Made by a program: the position numbers and the translations under genes
The notes under the pieces: model-generated
What the model was told of the DNA's origin: nothing
What the model saw: the letters and a program-made list of their open reading frames with translations, nothing else
Databases searched by the model: none
Source: Flavobacteriales bacterium UBA3376
Lineage (GTDB): Bacteria; Bacteroidota; Bacteroidia; Flavobacteriales; Weeksellaceae
Length of the DNA stretch: 24,545 bases
Assembly (NCBI GenBank): GCA_002359055.1
Contig: DEQC01000109.1
Span: forward strand, 1 to 24,545
Direction of reading: 5' to 3'
Shown here: in pieces, positions 1 through 7,247 of the stretch
Layout of the letters: every line of letters starts with the position of its first letter
Numbering within the stretch: position 1 is the first letter of the stretch

Positions 1-279
1 GCTATAACTTTGGCTGAACAAATTTTAACCCAAGGAAACTATTCAAATTGGGAATCCGATCAAAAATCAGCGGAAGAGAATCTTCCGATTTATTCGAAAA
101 GAATCGATCATACACCGGGTACACACACCATAACCTATCGATCTGAAATCGACGATATCTCAATTACACATACCGCTCACAGTAGAAAAGGATTTGCATT
201 TGGAGCTGTTTTAGCTGCCGAATGGATAAAAGATAAAAAAGGGTATTTTTCGATGAAAAATGTTTTGAATTTAAAATAA
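1..279 (+). CDS. dapB: 4-hydroxy-tetrahydrodipicolinate reductase, C-terminal part (cut by window edge)
   Basis: DapB reduces 4-hydroxy-tetrahydrodipicolinate with NAD(P)H in the diaminopimelate/lysine pathway, in the cytoplasm. Only the C-terminal 92 residues are present. The reading frame is open from base 1, so the gene continues upstream, and the TTG at position 10 is an internal Leu codon rather than a start. The first residues, AITLAEQIL, match the stretch that follows the DAPSGTA substrate-binding motif of DapB. The end contains PGTHTITYRSEIDDISITHTA followed by SRKGFAFGAVLAAEW, the well-conserved DapB C-terminus. The gene ends only a few bases before the promoter of lepB, so the two are close neighbours with separate promoters. 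The identification is secure despite truncation. Confidence 0.93.
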   Translation, partial: AITLAEQILTQGNYSNWESDQKSAEENLPIYSKRIDHTPGTHTITYRSEIDDISITHTAHSRKGFAFGAVLAAEWIKDKKGYFSMKNVLNLK

Positions 280-280
280 G

Positions 281-312
281 TTGAAATCCTTTTAATTAAC
301 TTTCTATATTTG
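281..312 (+). promoter_or_regulatory. Bacteroidetes-type promoter of lepB
   Basis: A TTG at 281-283 and a perfect TAnnTTTG element (TATATTTG) at 305-312 are 21 nt apart, close to the spacing of the Bacteroidetes -33/-7 consensus. The start codon of lepB lies 30 nt after the -7 box, giving a leader of roughly 25 nt. Seen in sequence; transcription start not proven. Confidence 0.65.
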
Positions 313-342
313 TGAACATAAATTAGAACATAGACACTAAAA

Positions 343-1899
343 ATGGAAATACTCATCTATTGGTTGATTGCTTTTGTAGTTTACAACATTATATACGGTG
401 CATCAACTTGGCTACTTTATAAAAATGCTGGTAGAAAAGCTCATGAAGCATTTATTCCTTTCTACAACTTTTGGATAGGACTTACACTCATCGAACGTCC
501 AAAATGGTGGATTATATTGTTTTTCACTCCGATAGTTGCACCAATAATGTGGGTGGTTTTTTGGGTGGATTTCGCAAGATGCTTCGGCAAAAGAACTATT
601 CCTACCGCAATCCTAATGATAATTACCATCGGATTGTACGCATTTTACCTAAATTATGTTGAAAAACCAGAATATACAGGACCAGAAGAAAGAAAAAGCA
701 CTGTCATCGCTGCTCTGCTTTTTGCAGTTGTTTTAGCAACTTTGGTTCACACTTGGCTCGTTCAACCTATGGTAGTTCCTACGGGCTCTATGGAAAATAC
801 CATCCGAATTGGAGATGCACTCTTTGTTGAAAAAGTTAGCTATGGCGTTAGAGTTCCTATAACTCCTATCGGAATTCCTTTCTCAGAATTTATTAATAGA
901 AAAGCATATGTCGATCAAGCCCGTTTGCCATATATGAGAATTCCAGGTTGGAGAGATTTGAAATCCAATGACATAGTCGTTTTCAATTATCCTACTGACT
1001 CTGTATTCAATGCAATCGATAGAAAGGATGCTTATGTCAAAAGATTGGTTGGAATGCCAGGAGATACTGTAGAAATCGACAATAGTATACTGAAAATCAA
1101 CGGAAAAGAATTTATTCCGAAAAAAGATGCTTATGTCAATTTCAGTTATGTTGTACACACAAAAACTTTGCTCAATCCAAAAGTATTGTATGATGATTTC
1201 TCATTGATAGATCGTGTTGATTATGGTTTGATTGGAAGAAATGACAATGAGTATATCTATTCTTTCAGTGCATTGACCCAAGAAATGGTTGATCAACTAA
1301 AAAACAATCCAAGCGTAATCAAGATTGAACAAAACATCAGTCCTAAAGGCAAAAAAGATGTTAAATATTATCCAGATGGAAGAATTGATAGTACCAGAAC
1401 TATTTTCCCTTTGGACAAAGATTGGAACCACGACAATTATGGGCCGCTTTATATTCCTAAAAAAGGTGATCAAATAAAATTAACGGAAGATAATATCACG
1501 CAATATTATAACATCATTAAAATTTTCGAAAATCATGATTTGAGAGTCGAAGGTGATAAAATCTTTATCGATGGAAAACTTACAGACGAATACACCATTG
1601 AGCAAGATTATTTCTTCATGATTGGAGACAATAGACATCAATCTTTGGATGGCCGTTATTTTGGCTATGTTCCAGAACAAAATATCATTGGACGTCCATT
1701 TATGATTTGGGCAAATTTCAATGGTTTGTTTGAACCTGCACCAAAAAAATTCATTTGGGAAAGATGGATGACTTCTATCAATAATGACAATCCTGACAAA
1801 ACTTCATACAGATATTACGTGTTGATTGGATTGATCGCATTATTTACTTGGGATTATTTTAGAGTTAAAAAGAAAAAAGAAAAAGAGAAAAATAAATAA
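343..1899 (+). CDS. lepB: Signal peptidase I, long multi-membrane Bacteroidetes form
   Basis: LepB removes signal peptides from proteins exported by Sec or Tat, acting on the outer face of the inner membrane with a Ser/Lys dyad. At 518 aa it is much longer than the E. coli enzyme (about 324 aa). Residues 1-110 hold about three hydrophobic segments (near 3-25, 55-76 and 86-106), a separate N-terminal membrane domain, followed by the usual anchor at 120-140. The catalytic Ser149 lies in PTGSMENTI, and the catalytic Lys233 in YVKRLVGMPGD. The conserved GDNRHQSLDGRYFG box is at 428-441, so about 190 residues separate Lys233 from this box. A last hydrophobic segment (489-505) is followed by a Lys/Glu-rich tail. 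The start follows an A-rich leader without Shine-Dalgarno. The stop codon overlaps the start of the wbqC-family gene (TAATG), suggesting translational coupling. Confidence 0.95.
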   Translation: MEILIYWLIAFVVYNIIYGASTWLLYKNAGRKAHEAFIPFYNFWIGLTLIERPKWWIILFFTPIVAPIMWVVFWVDFARCFGKRTIPTAILMIITIGLYAFYLNYVEKPEYTGPEERKSTVIAALLFAVVLATLVHTWLVQPMVVPTGSMENTIRIGDALFVEKVSYGVRVPITPIGIPFSEFINRKAYVDQARLPYMRIPGWRDLKSNDIVVFNYPTDSVFNAIDRKDAYVKRLVGMPGDTVEIDNSILKINGKEFIPKKDAYVNFSYVVHTKTLLNPKVLYDDFSLIDRVDYGLIGRNDNEYIYSFSALTQEMVDQLKNNPSVIKIEQNISPKGKKDVKYYPDGRIDSTRTIFPLDKDWNHDNYGPLYIPKKGDQIKLTEDNITQYYNIIKIFENHDLRVEGDKIFIDGKLTDEYTIEQDYFFMIGDNRHQSLDGRYFGYVPEQNIIGRPFMIWANFNGLFEPAPKKFIWERWMTSINNDNPDKTSYRYYVLIGLIALFTWDYFRVKKKKEKEKNK

Positions 1900-2504
1900 T
1901 GATATTCCCTGCTTTTTATTTTGGACCTATCTCCTATTTCGCTCAATTGATACAGCACGATGAAATTCAGTTGGAAGCTTATGAGAATTATCCAAAACAG
2001 ACCTATAGAAATCGTTGTTTCATTCAAGGTGCAAATGGTAAATTGAGATTGGTCATTCCCATTTCACACGATGGCGTTAGAACTTTCAAAGACATCAAAG
2101 TTTCTGAGGATTATCCTTGGCGAAAAGAACATCTGAAATCCTTAGAATCCGCGTATAGAAGTTCACCATATTACGAATATTACGAAGATGATTTGTTGCC
2201 AATTTTCGATAAAAAAAATAAGTTTTTATTGGACATCAATTTGATGACTTTAGATTTCATCAATTCTAAATTGAAACTGGATTTAAATTATTCTTTGACC
2301 GAAAATTACGAGCAAGTTTCTTCAGATAACGATTTTAGAAATCAGTTCAACTCAAAGGTAGAACCTAATCCAGAAGATTTCCCACCTTACATTCAGGTTT
2401 TTGAAGAAAAACAAAACTTTCTACCTGATTTAAGTATAATTGATCTTTTGTGTAACGAAGGACCAAATTCGACGACTTATTTGAAGCAACTTATAATTAA
2501 ATAA
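1899..2504 (+). CDS. WbqC family protein
   Basis: A cytoplasmic protein of the WbqC-like family (201 aa, usual length). Members occur in O-antigen clusters of some proteobacteria, but in Bacteroidota the gene commonly sits alone next to lepB, as here; the biochemical role is not established. Family hallmarks are visible: the N-terminal YFGPISYFAQL, then YPKQTYRNRC with GANGKLRLVIPI around residues 32-56, and WRKEHLKSLESAYRSSPYYEYY around 74-95. The start codon overlaps the lepB stop by one base, and the protease gene follows after 12 nt, so all three probably form one transcript from the promoter at 281-312. The family call is confident; any specific function would be a guess. Confidence 0.88.
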   Translation: MIFPAFYFGPISYFAQLIQHDEIQLEAYENYPKQTYRNRCFIQGANGKLRLVIPISHDGVRTFKDIKVSEDYPWRKEHLKSLESAYRSSPYYEYYEDDLLPIFDKKNKFLLDINLMTLDFINSKLKLDLNYSLTENYEQVSSDNDFRNQFNSKVEPNPEDFPPYIQVFEEKQNFLPDLSIIDLLCNEGPNSTTYLKQLIIK

Positions 2505-2516
2505 TTTCTATAAAAC

Positions 2517-4124
2517 ATGAATAAATTTTGGATAACATTAGGATTGGGACTTGCATTTACCTTTTCTGTAACTGCACAGGATTCTATCTTATTAAGAACT
2601 GAACCAACATGGTTCAATAAAAGTTTAGAAGAAACAGGTGTTTATGGTGTTAACACTGAAAAAGCATGGAATTTCCTTAAAGACAATAATCGCAAACCTG
2701 TTGAATTGATCGTTGGGATTTTAGATAGCGGAGTTCAAGCTGACCATATAGATTTAGCTGATAATATGTGGGTAAATCCAAAGGAAATCGCAGGCAATAA
2801 TAAAGATGATGACAAAAATGGATACATCGATGACATTCATGGTTGGAACTTCATCGGCGGTGCAGACGGTCAAAATATAGATGGTGATACACTTGAAAAA
2901 GTGAGAATTTATAAATACGTTTTGCTTCCTTTGTTTGAAAGTGATGATGCTGAACAAAACGAAAAAAATAAAACTAAACATCCAGAAAAATACAATGATT
3001 ATCAAACCATCAAACTGGAAATCACCAATAAATTGTCAGAAGCAAAAGCTAATTTGGCACAATATACCCAATTACAACAAATGCTCTCTGAAAGCTTCCC
3101 GAGTTTAATCGAAGCTTTTGGTAGCGAATTAGTTACCGAAGAATCTTTGAGCAAATTCGAACCTACAGAAGAAACTATGGGCGGCATGTTCATGTTTGGG
3201 ATTTTGCCTAAAGAATATTGGGATGGACTAACCATGGAACAGATTTTCAATAAAATTAAAAATGAATTCCAAGGTGCAATCAATTATTTCGAAAGCCAAA
3301 TCAATTACCATTATAACGTTGATTTCGAACCGAGAGGAATCGTTGGTGATAACTATGCCGATAAAAAGGAAAAACATTACGGAAACAACGATGTAGAAGG
3401 ACCTGACGCTGAACATGGAACTCACGTAGCTGGAGTTATTGCAGCTGTTCGCGGAAACGATTTAGGAATCGACGGAATCGCTGGAAATCACATTAGAATC
3501 ATGAGCGTTAGAACAGTTCCAAATGGTGATGAAAGAGATAAAGACGTTGCCAACGCAATATATTATGCAGTAGATAACGGTGCAAAAATCATCAATATGT
3601 CTTTTGGTAAAGATTATTCACCTGAAAAAGAAATCGTATGGAAAGCCATGAAATATGCTGAGAAAAAAGGAGTATTAATGGTAAAAGCTGCTGGTAACGA
3701 CAATGTTGATATAGATGAGAAAATCCATTATCCATCGAATTTCGATGAAAAAGGAAATCGAGTAACTGAATCTTTACTAACCGTTGGAGCTTCAACTCCT
3801 GATGCTGAAAACATCAAAGCATCTTTCTCAAATTACGGTAAATTAAATGTAGACGTTTTTGCGCCAGGTACTCAAATTCTTTCAACGGTTCCTCATGATA
3901 AATTTGAAGAACACCAAGGAACGAGTATGGCATCACCAATTACTGCTGGAGTTGCAGCATTGGTTTGGTCACATTACCCTGATTTCACTGCCAATGAAAT
4001 CAAACATATCATCAAACAATCTGTGAACAAACACCCTGATTTAGAAGAAATTTCAATCACTGGAGGTGTAGTAGATGCGTACAAAGCTGTTCAATTGGCT
4101 GAAGAATTGTATAAAAAGAAGTAA
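2517..4124 (+). CDS. Secreted S8 (subtilisin-like) serine protease with large Asp-His insertion
   Basis: A 535-aa exported serine endopeptidase of the subtilase family. A signal peptide ends in FSVTAQ near residue 21. The triad is complete: Asp70 in VGILDSGVQ, His300 in EHGTHVAGV and Ser470 in GTSMASP, with the oxyanion Asn394 in AAGN. Asp and His are 230 residues apart, against 32 in subtilisin. The insertion begins with a Ca-binding-like stretch (NNKDDDKNGYIDD, 94-106) and continues with a charged, mainly helical region (about 125-265). No type IX secretion C-terminal domain follows the catalytic domain, so the product may stay in the periplasm or be a lipid-free exported enzyme. No obvious prodomain is seen between the signal peptide and the catalytic core. 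It is 12 nt downstream of the wbqC-family gene. The family is certain; the substrate is unknown. Confidence 0.93.
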   Translation: MNKFWITLGLGLAFTFSVTAQDSILLRTEPTWFNKSLEETGVYGVNTEKAWNFLKDNNRKPVELIVGILDSGVQADHIDLADNMWVNPKEIAGNNKDDDKNGYIDDIHGWNFIGGADGQNIDGDTLEKVRIYKYVLLPLFESDDAEQNEKNKTKHPEKYNDYQTIKLEITNKLSEAKANLAQYTQLQQMLSESFPSLIEAFGSELVTEESLSKFEPTEETMGGMFMFGILPKEYWDGLTMEQIFNKIKNEFQGAINYFESQINYHYNVDFEPRGIVGDNYADKKEKHYGNNDVEGPDAEHGTHVAGVIAAVRGNDLGIDGIAGNHIRIMSVRTVPNGDERDKDVANAIYYAVDNGAKIINMSFGKDYSPEKEIVWKAMKYAEKKGVLMVKAAGNDNVDIDEKIHYPSNFDEKGNRVTESLLTVGASTPDAENIKASFSNYGKLNVDVFAPGTQILSTVPHDKFEEHQGTSMASPITAGVAALVWSHYPDFTANEIKHIIKQSVNKHPDLEEISITGGVVDAYKAVQLAEELYKKK

Positions 4125-4142
4125 ATTTTTATTGTAATTCAT

Positions 4143-4181
4143 TGAACCACCTCAAAACTGCTTTAGTTTTGAGGTGGTTCA
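4143..4181 (+). terminator. Strong hairpin after the lepB-wbqC-protease unit
   Basis: A perfect inverted repeat with a 15-bp core (GAACCACCTCAAAAC at 4144-4158 and its complement at 4166-4180), extendable by one T-A pair outside, with a short loop. It lies 18 nt after the protease stop. No strong T-run follows, so it may end transcription weakly or protect the 3' end of the mRNA instead. Confidence 0.7.
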
Positions 4182-4281
4182 TAATTTATTAATTCGTAAT
4201 CAAAAGTTTAAGAAGCATAAAAAGAGAGAAAATTCTACTTTTTAATTAAATATTATAAAATTTTTTAAAGTTAAAATTAGT

Positions 4282-4689
4282 ATGAAAAGAATAATCGTTA
4301 TTTTTCTAATTTGTGCATTTCCATCTACCATTTCTGCTCAAAATACGTCAGAAAGTATAGTCGAAAACTTTTTTAATGTTTATAAAAACAATTCATCCGA
4401 TGCTATAGATTATTTATTTCAAGACAATAAGTGGATGGAAGATAAATTTGAAGAGCTTTTAAATCTAAAAAGCCAACTGTTCGAAAATCAAAAATTGTTG
4501 GGAGAATTCTGTGGATACGAAAAAATAACAGAGCAAAATGCAGGAAAAGACTATAAACAATTGGTTTATTTGGTGAAGTACGAAAGACAACCTATTCGCT
4601 TTATTTTTGAACTCTACAAACCAAAGGAAAAGTGGATTGTTCTTAACTTTTCTTATGATTTTAATTTTGATTCCGAATTTATAAAATAA
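4282..4689 (+). CDS. Small exported protein of unknown function
   Basis: A 135-aa protein with a clear signal peptide (MKRIIVIFLICAFPSTISAQ) and no cysteine right after the predicted cleavage point, so a soluble exported protein rather than a lipoprotein. The mature part begins with NTSESIVENFFNVYKNNSSD, a helical start reminiscent of NTF2-like fold proteins, and ends with a beta-rich, aromatic part (RQPIRFIFELYKPKEKWIVLNFSYDFNF). I do not recognise a named family with certainty. The gene follows a strong hairpin, and no clear TAnnTTTG box was found in front of it, so its promoter is uncertain. A second small exported protein follows after one base, so the two are probably co-transcribed. Confidence 0.8.
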   Translation: MKRIIVIFLICAFPSTISAQNTSESIVENFFNVYKNNSSDAIDYLFQDNKWMEDKFEELLNLKSQLFENQKLLGEFCGYEKITEQNAGKDYKQLVYLVKYERQPIRFIFELYKPKEKWIVLNFSYDFNFDSEFIK

Positions 4690-4690
4690 T

Positions 4691-4966
4691 ATGTATGAAA
4701 AATTATTTATTATTGATTGCAATTTCTTTTTTTTCTTTTCAGTAAAAGCACAAAATTTGCTGATTTCATCTTTAAAAAAACGAAAATATAGAGAAAAATC
4801 ATATGAAGTCCTTATAACAGAAAAAGCACAAGAAGGTGATAGATTTACAGGCGAACGTTTGATTATGCAAGTTCTTTCCTATGAAGACAACCAAATTAAA
4901 ATTCCTATTATTATTGAAACAGAAGTATTAAATTCCAATCTCTTTCAATCTATCATCGATAATTGA
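4691..4966 (+). CDS. Small exported protein, probably frameshifted in its signal peptide
   Basis: The open frame from the ATG at 4691 gives 91 aa, but its N-terminus (MYEKLFIIDCNFF) is a poor signal peptide. The ATG at 4695, in another frame, begins a good one, MKNYLLLIAISFF, which then hits TAA at 4743-4745. One extra T in the T8 tract at 4727-4734 would join the two frames into MKNYLLLIAISFFFFSVKAQ, a textbook signal peptide ending in KAQ like that of the preceding gene. The intended start is therefore probably 4695. The mature part (about 70 aa, lysine- and glutamate-rich) matches no family I know. The stop lies inside the 3' end of convergent tex (22-bp overlap). Either a real loss of one T, phase variation or a sequencing error explains the state. 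Confidence 0.6.
   Translation: MYEKLFIIDCNFFFFFSVKAQNLLISSLKKRKYREKSYEVLITEKAQEGDRFTGERLIMQVLSYEDNQIKIPIIIETEVLNSNLFQSIIDN
4727..4734 (+). repeat. T8 homopolymer tract at the apparent frameshift
   Basis: Eight T in a row lie within the signal-peptide region of the small exported protein, flanked by further T-rich sequence. Nine T would restore an open frame from the ATG at 4695 to the stop at 4964-4966. Such tracts are prone to slippage both in replication and in sequencing. Confidence 0.75.
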
Positions 4967-7074
4967 ATTCTCTTTCGATCAAAATCCACATCGATTACAG
5001 TTACTTGAACAATTTGATTCAAATGAACAACCGAATTTACATCTGATATAAATTCGTTAGCCAACTTAGAAATATGCACCAATCCACTTTCTTTGATTCC
5101 TATATCTACAAAACATCCAAAATTCGTGATATTGTTCACAATTCCTTCTAACTTCATTCCTATTTTTAAATCTTCTATCGATTTAATATTCTTATCAAAC
5201 TGCACCATCACAGCTTTTTTACGCGGATCTAAACCTGGTTTTTCCAACTCGTTCAATATATCTTGTAAAGTCAACTCCCCAACATTTGAATCGACATATT
5301 TTTTCAAATCAATTTTCTCAATCAACTTTTCATTTCCAATCAATTCTTCGGTAGAAACCTTTAAATCTTTGGCCATTTTTTCGACTATATGATAGGATTC
5401 TGGATGAACTGCCGAATTATCCAAAGGATTTTTCGCATTTGGTATTCTCAAAAAAGCTGATGCTTGTTGAAAAGCTTTTTCTCCCAATCGAGGAACTTTT
5501 TTCAAATCTTCTCTCGATACAAAAGCTCCGTTTTCTTTTCGATAATCGATGATATTTTCGGCCAACTTCTCTCCTATTCCTGAAACATAATTTAATAAAT
5601 GTTTGCTCGCTGTGTTTAAATTTACACCCACTTGATTCACACAAAACATAACTGTTTCATCCAATTCTTCTTTCAATAATTTCTGATCAACATCGTGCTG
5701 ATATTGACCAACACCAATGGATTTTGGATCAATTTTTACCAATTCCGCCAATGGATCTGCCAACCTTCGACCGATTGAAACCGCGCCTCTAACCGTTACA
5801 TCATAATTAGGAAATTCCTCACGTGCAATGCTCGAAGCGGAATAAATAGACGCTCCTGCTTCGTTGACAATAAAAACTTTCAAATCTCTGTCAAAAGGGA
5901 TTTGTTGAATCCATCGCTCAGTTTCACGAGAAGCTGTTCCATTTCCAATCGAAATCGCCTCGATATTATAAGCATTCACCAAAGAACGAATCTTTTTACT
6001 CGCTTCTGATCTGTCATTTTGAGGAGGATGTGGATAAACGGTTTCATTGTGCAATAAATTTCCTTGTTCATCCAAACAAACAACTTTACAACCTGAGCGA
6101 TAACCTGGATCGATTGCTAAAATTCTTTTTTCGCCCAAAGGTGCATTCAACAACAATTGTTTTAAATTGTTCGAGAAAACTTGAATAGAATTTTTATCGG
6201 CCTGAAGTTTAGCTTCTTTCAAAACTTCTGTGGACAACGATGGATGCAATAAGCGTGAATAAGCATCTTTGATTGAAGTTTTTATGATTTGAATTACATC
6301 TTTTTGATTGGATTTTATGATCGATCGTTCTATAATTTCTATAGCTTTTTCTTTATCAATTTCAACATTGACCCTTAAAAAACCTTCTTTTTCACCTCTT
6401 AAAATAGCCAACAAACGATGAGCTGGCGAATGTTTTAGCTTTTCTGAAAAATCGAAATATTGAGCAAATTTTTGCGCATCCTCTTCTTCCTTTTTCTTAT
6501 TGATAATTTTTGAACTGATGATTGCTTGAAAATTAAATTCTTTTCTCAAACGATTTCTCAACCATTCATTTTCATTGATCCATTCAGCCATTATATCCTG
6601 CGCTCCTTCAATTGCTTCTTTTATCGATTTCACTTCATCATTCAAATATCTACTCGCCAATTCATCCACATCCACAATCGCATTTTGTTTCATCAAAATT
6701 TTCGCTAAAGCTTCTAAACCTTTTTCTCTTGCAATATCGGCTCGTGTTTTTCTTCTTTTTTTATAAGGCAAATAATAATCTTCTAAAATCACTTCATCAT
6801 AGCAATTCTCAATTTTCTGTTTCAAATCGGCTGTCAATTTTCCTTGTTCATCGATTGCTTTCAGAATTGTTTCCTTTCGACTTTGTAAATCTTCAAAAGA
6901 TTGTTTGAGTTTGGAAATTTGAGAAAGTTGAACTTCATCCATATTTCCGGTCATCTCTTTTCGATAGCGAGCGATGAACGGCAAAGTGTTGTCTTCATTC
7001 AATAATTTGATAACATTATTAATGGATTGTTTAGGTGCTTGAACTTGCTTTTGAATAAATTGAGTCAATGTCAT
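4945..7074 (-). CDS. tex: Tex family RNA-binding protein (transcription accessory protein)
   Basis: Tex is a cytoplasmic nucleic-acid-binding protein linked to transcription, related to the core of eukaryotic Spt6. The 709-aa length is close to the family norm. In order: an N-terminal helical Tex domain (1 to about 190; IARYRKEMTGNMDEVQL at 34-50 is characteristic); a YqgF/RNase H-like domain beginning with KRILAIDPGYRSGCK (316-330); helix-hairpin-helix segments (SGIGEKLAENIIDYR at 498-512, and KKVPRLGEKAFQQ at 525-537); and a C-terminal S1 domain (about 637-707; GIVNNITNFGCFVDIGIKESGLVHIS). The start is supported by a good promoter about 20 nt upstream. The gene is divergent from lysS and its last 22 bp overlap the end of the convergent small exported-protein gene. 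Nothing is missing or disrupted. Confidence 0.96.
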   Translation of the reverse strand: MTLTQFIQKQVQAPKQSINNVIKLLNEDNTLPFIARYRKEMTGNMDEVQLSQISKLKQSFEDLQSRKETILKAIDEQGKLTADLKQKIENCYDEVILEDYYLPYKKRRKTRADIAREKGLEALAKILMKQNAIVDVDELASRYLNDEVKSIKEAIEGAQDIMAEWINENEWLRNRLRKEFNFQAIISSKIINKKKEEEDAQKFAQYFDFSEKLKHSPAHRLLAILRGEKEGFLRVNVEIDKEKAIEIIERSIIKSNQKDVIQIIKTSIKDAYSRLLHPSLSTEVLKEAKLQADKNSIQVFSNNLKQLLLNAPLGEKRILAIDPGYRSGCKVVCLDEQGNLLHNETVYPHPPQNDRSEASKKIRSLVNAYNIEAISIGNGTASRETERWIQQIPFDRDLKVFIVNEAGASIYSASSIAREEFPNYDVTVRGAVSIGRRLADPLAELVKIDPKSIGVGQYQHDVDQKLLKEELDETVMFCVNQVGVNLNTASKHLLNYVSGIGEKLAENIIDYRKENGAFVSREDLKKVPRLGEKAFQQASAFLRIPNAKNPLDNSAVHPESYHIVEKMAKDLKVSTEELIGNEKLIEKIDLKKYVDSNVGELTLQDILNELEKPGLDPRKKAVMVQFDKNIKSIEDLKIGMKLEGIVNNITNFGCFVDIGIKESGLVHISKLANEFISDVNSVVHLNQIVQVTVIDVDFDRKRIQLSMID

Positions 7075-7093
7075 TTTAAAAGTTGTAAGGCTT

Positions 7094-7123
7094 CAAAATT
7101 AGTCAAAAGCTATTGGATTCAAA
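7094..7123 (-). promoter_or_regulatory. Bacteroidetes-type promoter of tex
   Basis: On the minus strand, TTTG (7120-7123) is followed after 18 nt by TAATTTTG (7094-7101), which fits TAnnTTTG exactly. The tex start codon is at 7074, 19 nt after the -7 box, giving a short leader of about 13-15 nt. Confidence 0.65.
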
Positions 7124-7191
7124 ACAAATCCTAAAAATTCCATAGAATGATCAAATTAAAGCTATAAAATTCAAATTTGATGATTTAAACA

Positions 7192-7224
7192 TTGATAAAG
7201 TGTCTAATTTGATTTGTATCTTTG
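7192..7224 (+). promoter_or_regulatory. Bacteroidetes-type promoter of lysS
   Basis: A perfect -7 element TATCTTTG lies at 7217-7224, with a TTG at 7192-7194, 22 nt upstream (slightly long spacing). The lysS start at 7248 follows after 23 nt. A 10-bp palindrome TCAAATTTGA at 7171-7180 sits just upstream; its role is unknown. Confidence 0.62.
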
Positions 7225-7247
7225 CAAACTGAAAAATTCAAGTAAAA

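Noticed and set aside
3900..4124. Type IX secretion sorting domain at the end of the S8 protease
   Set aside because: The sequence ends soon after the catalytic Ser region with a helical, lysine-rich tail; no beta-rich sorting domain or conserved end motif is present.
5093..5392. 99-aa open frame on the plus strand inside tex
   Set aside because: It mirrors the S1-domain region of tex with a composition typical of antisense frames and has no supporting context.
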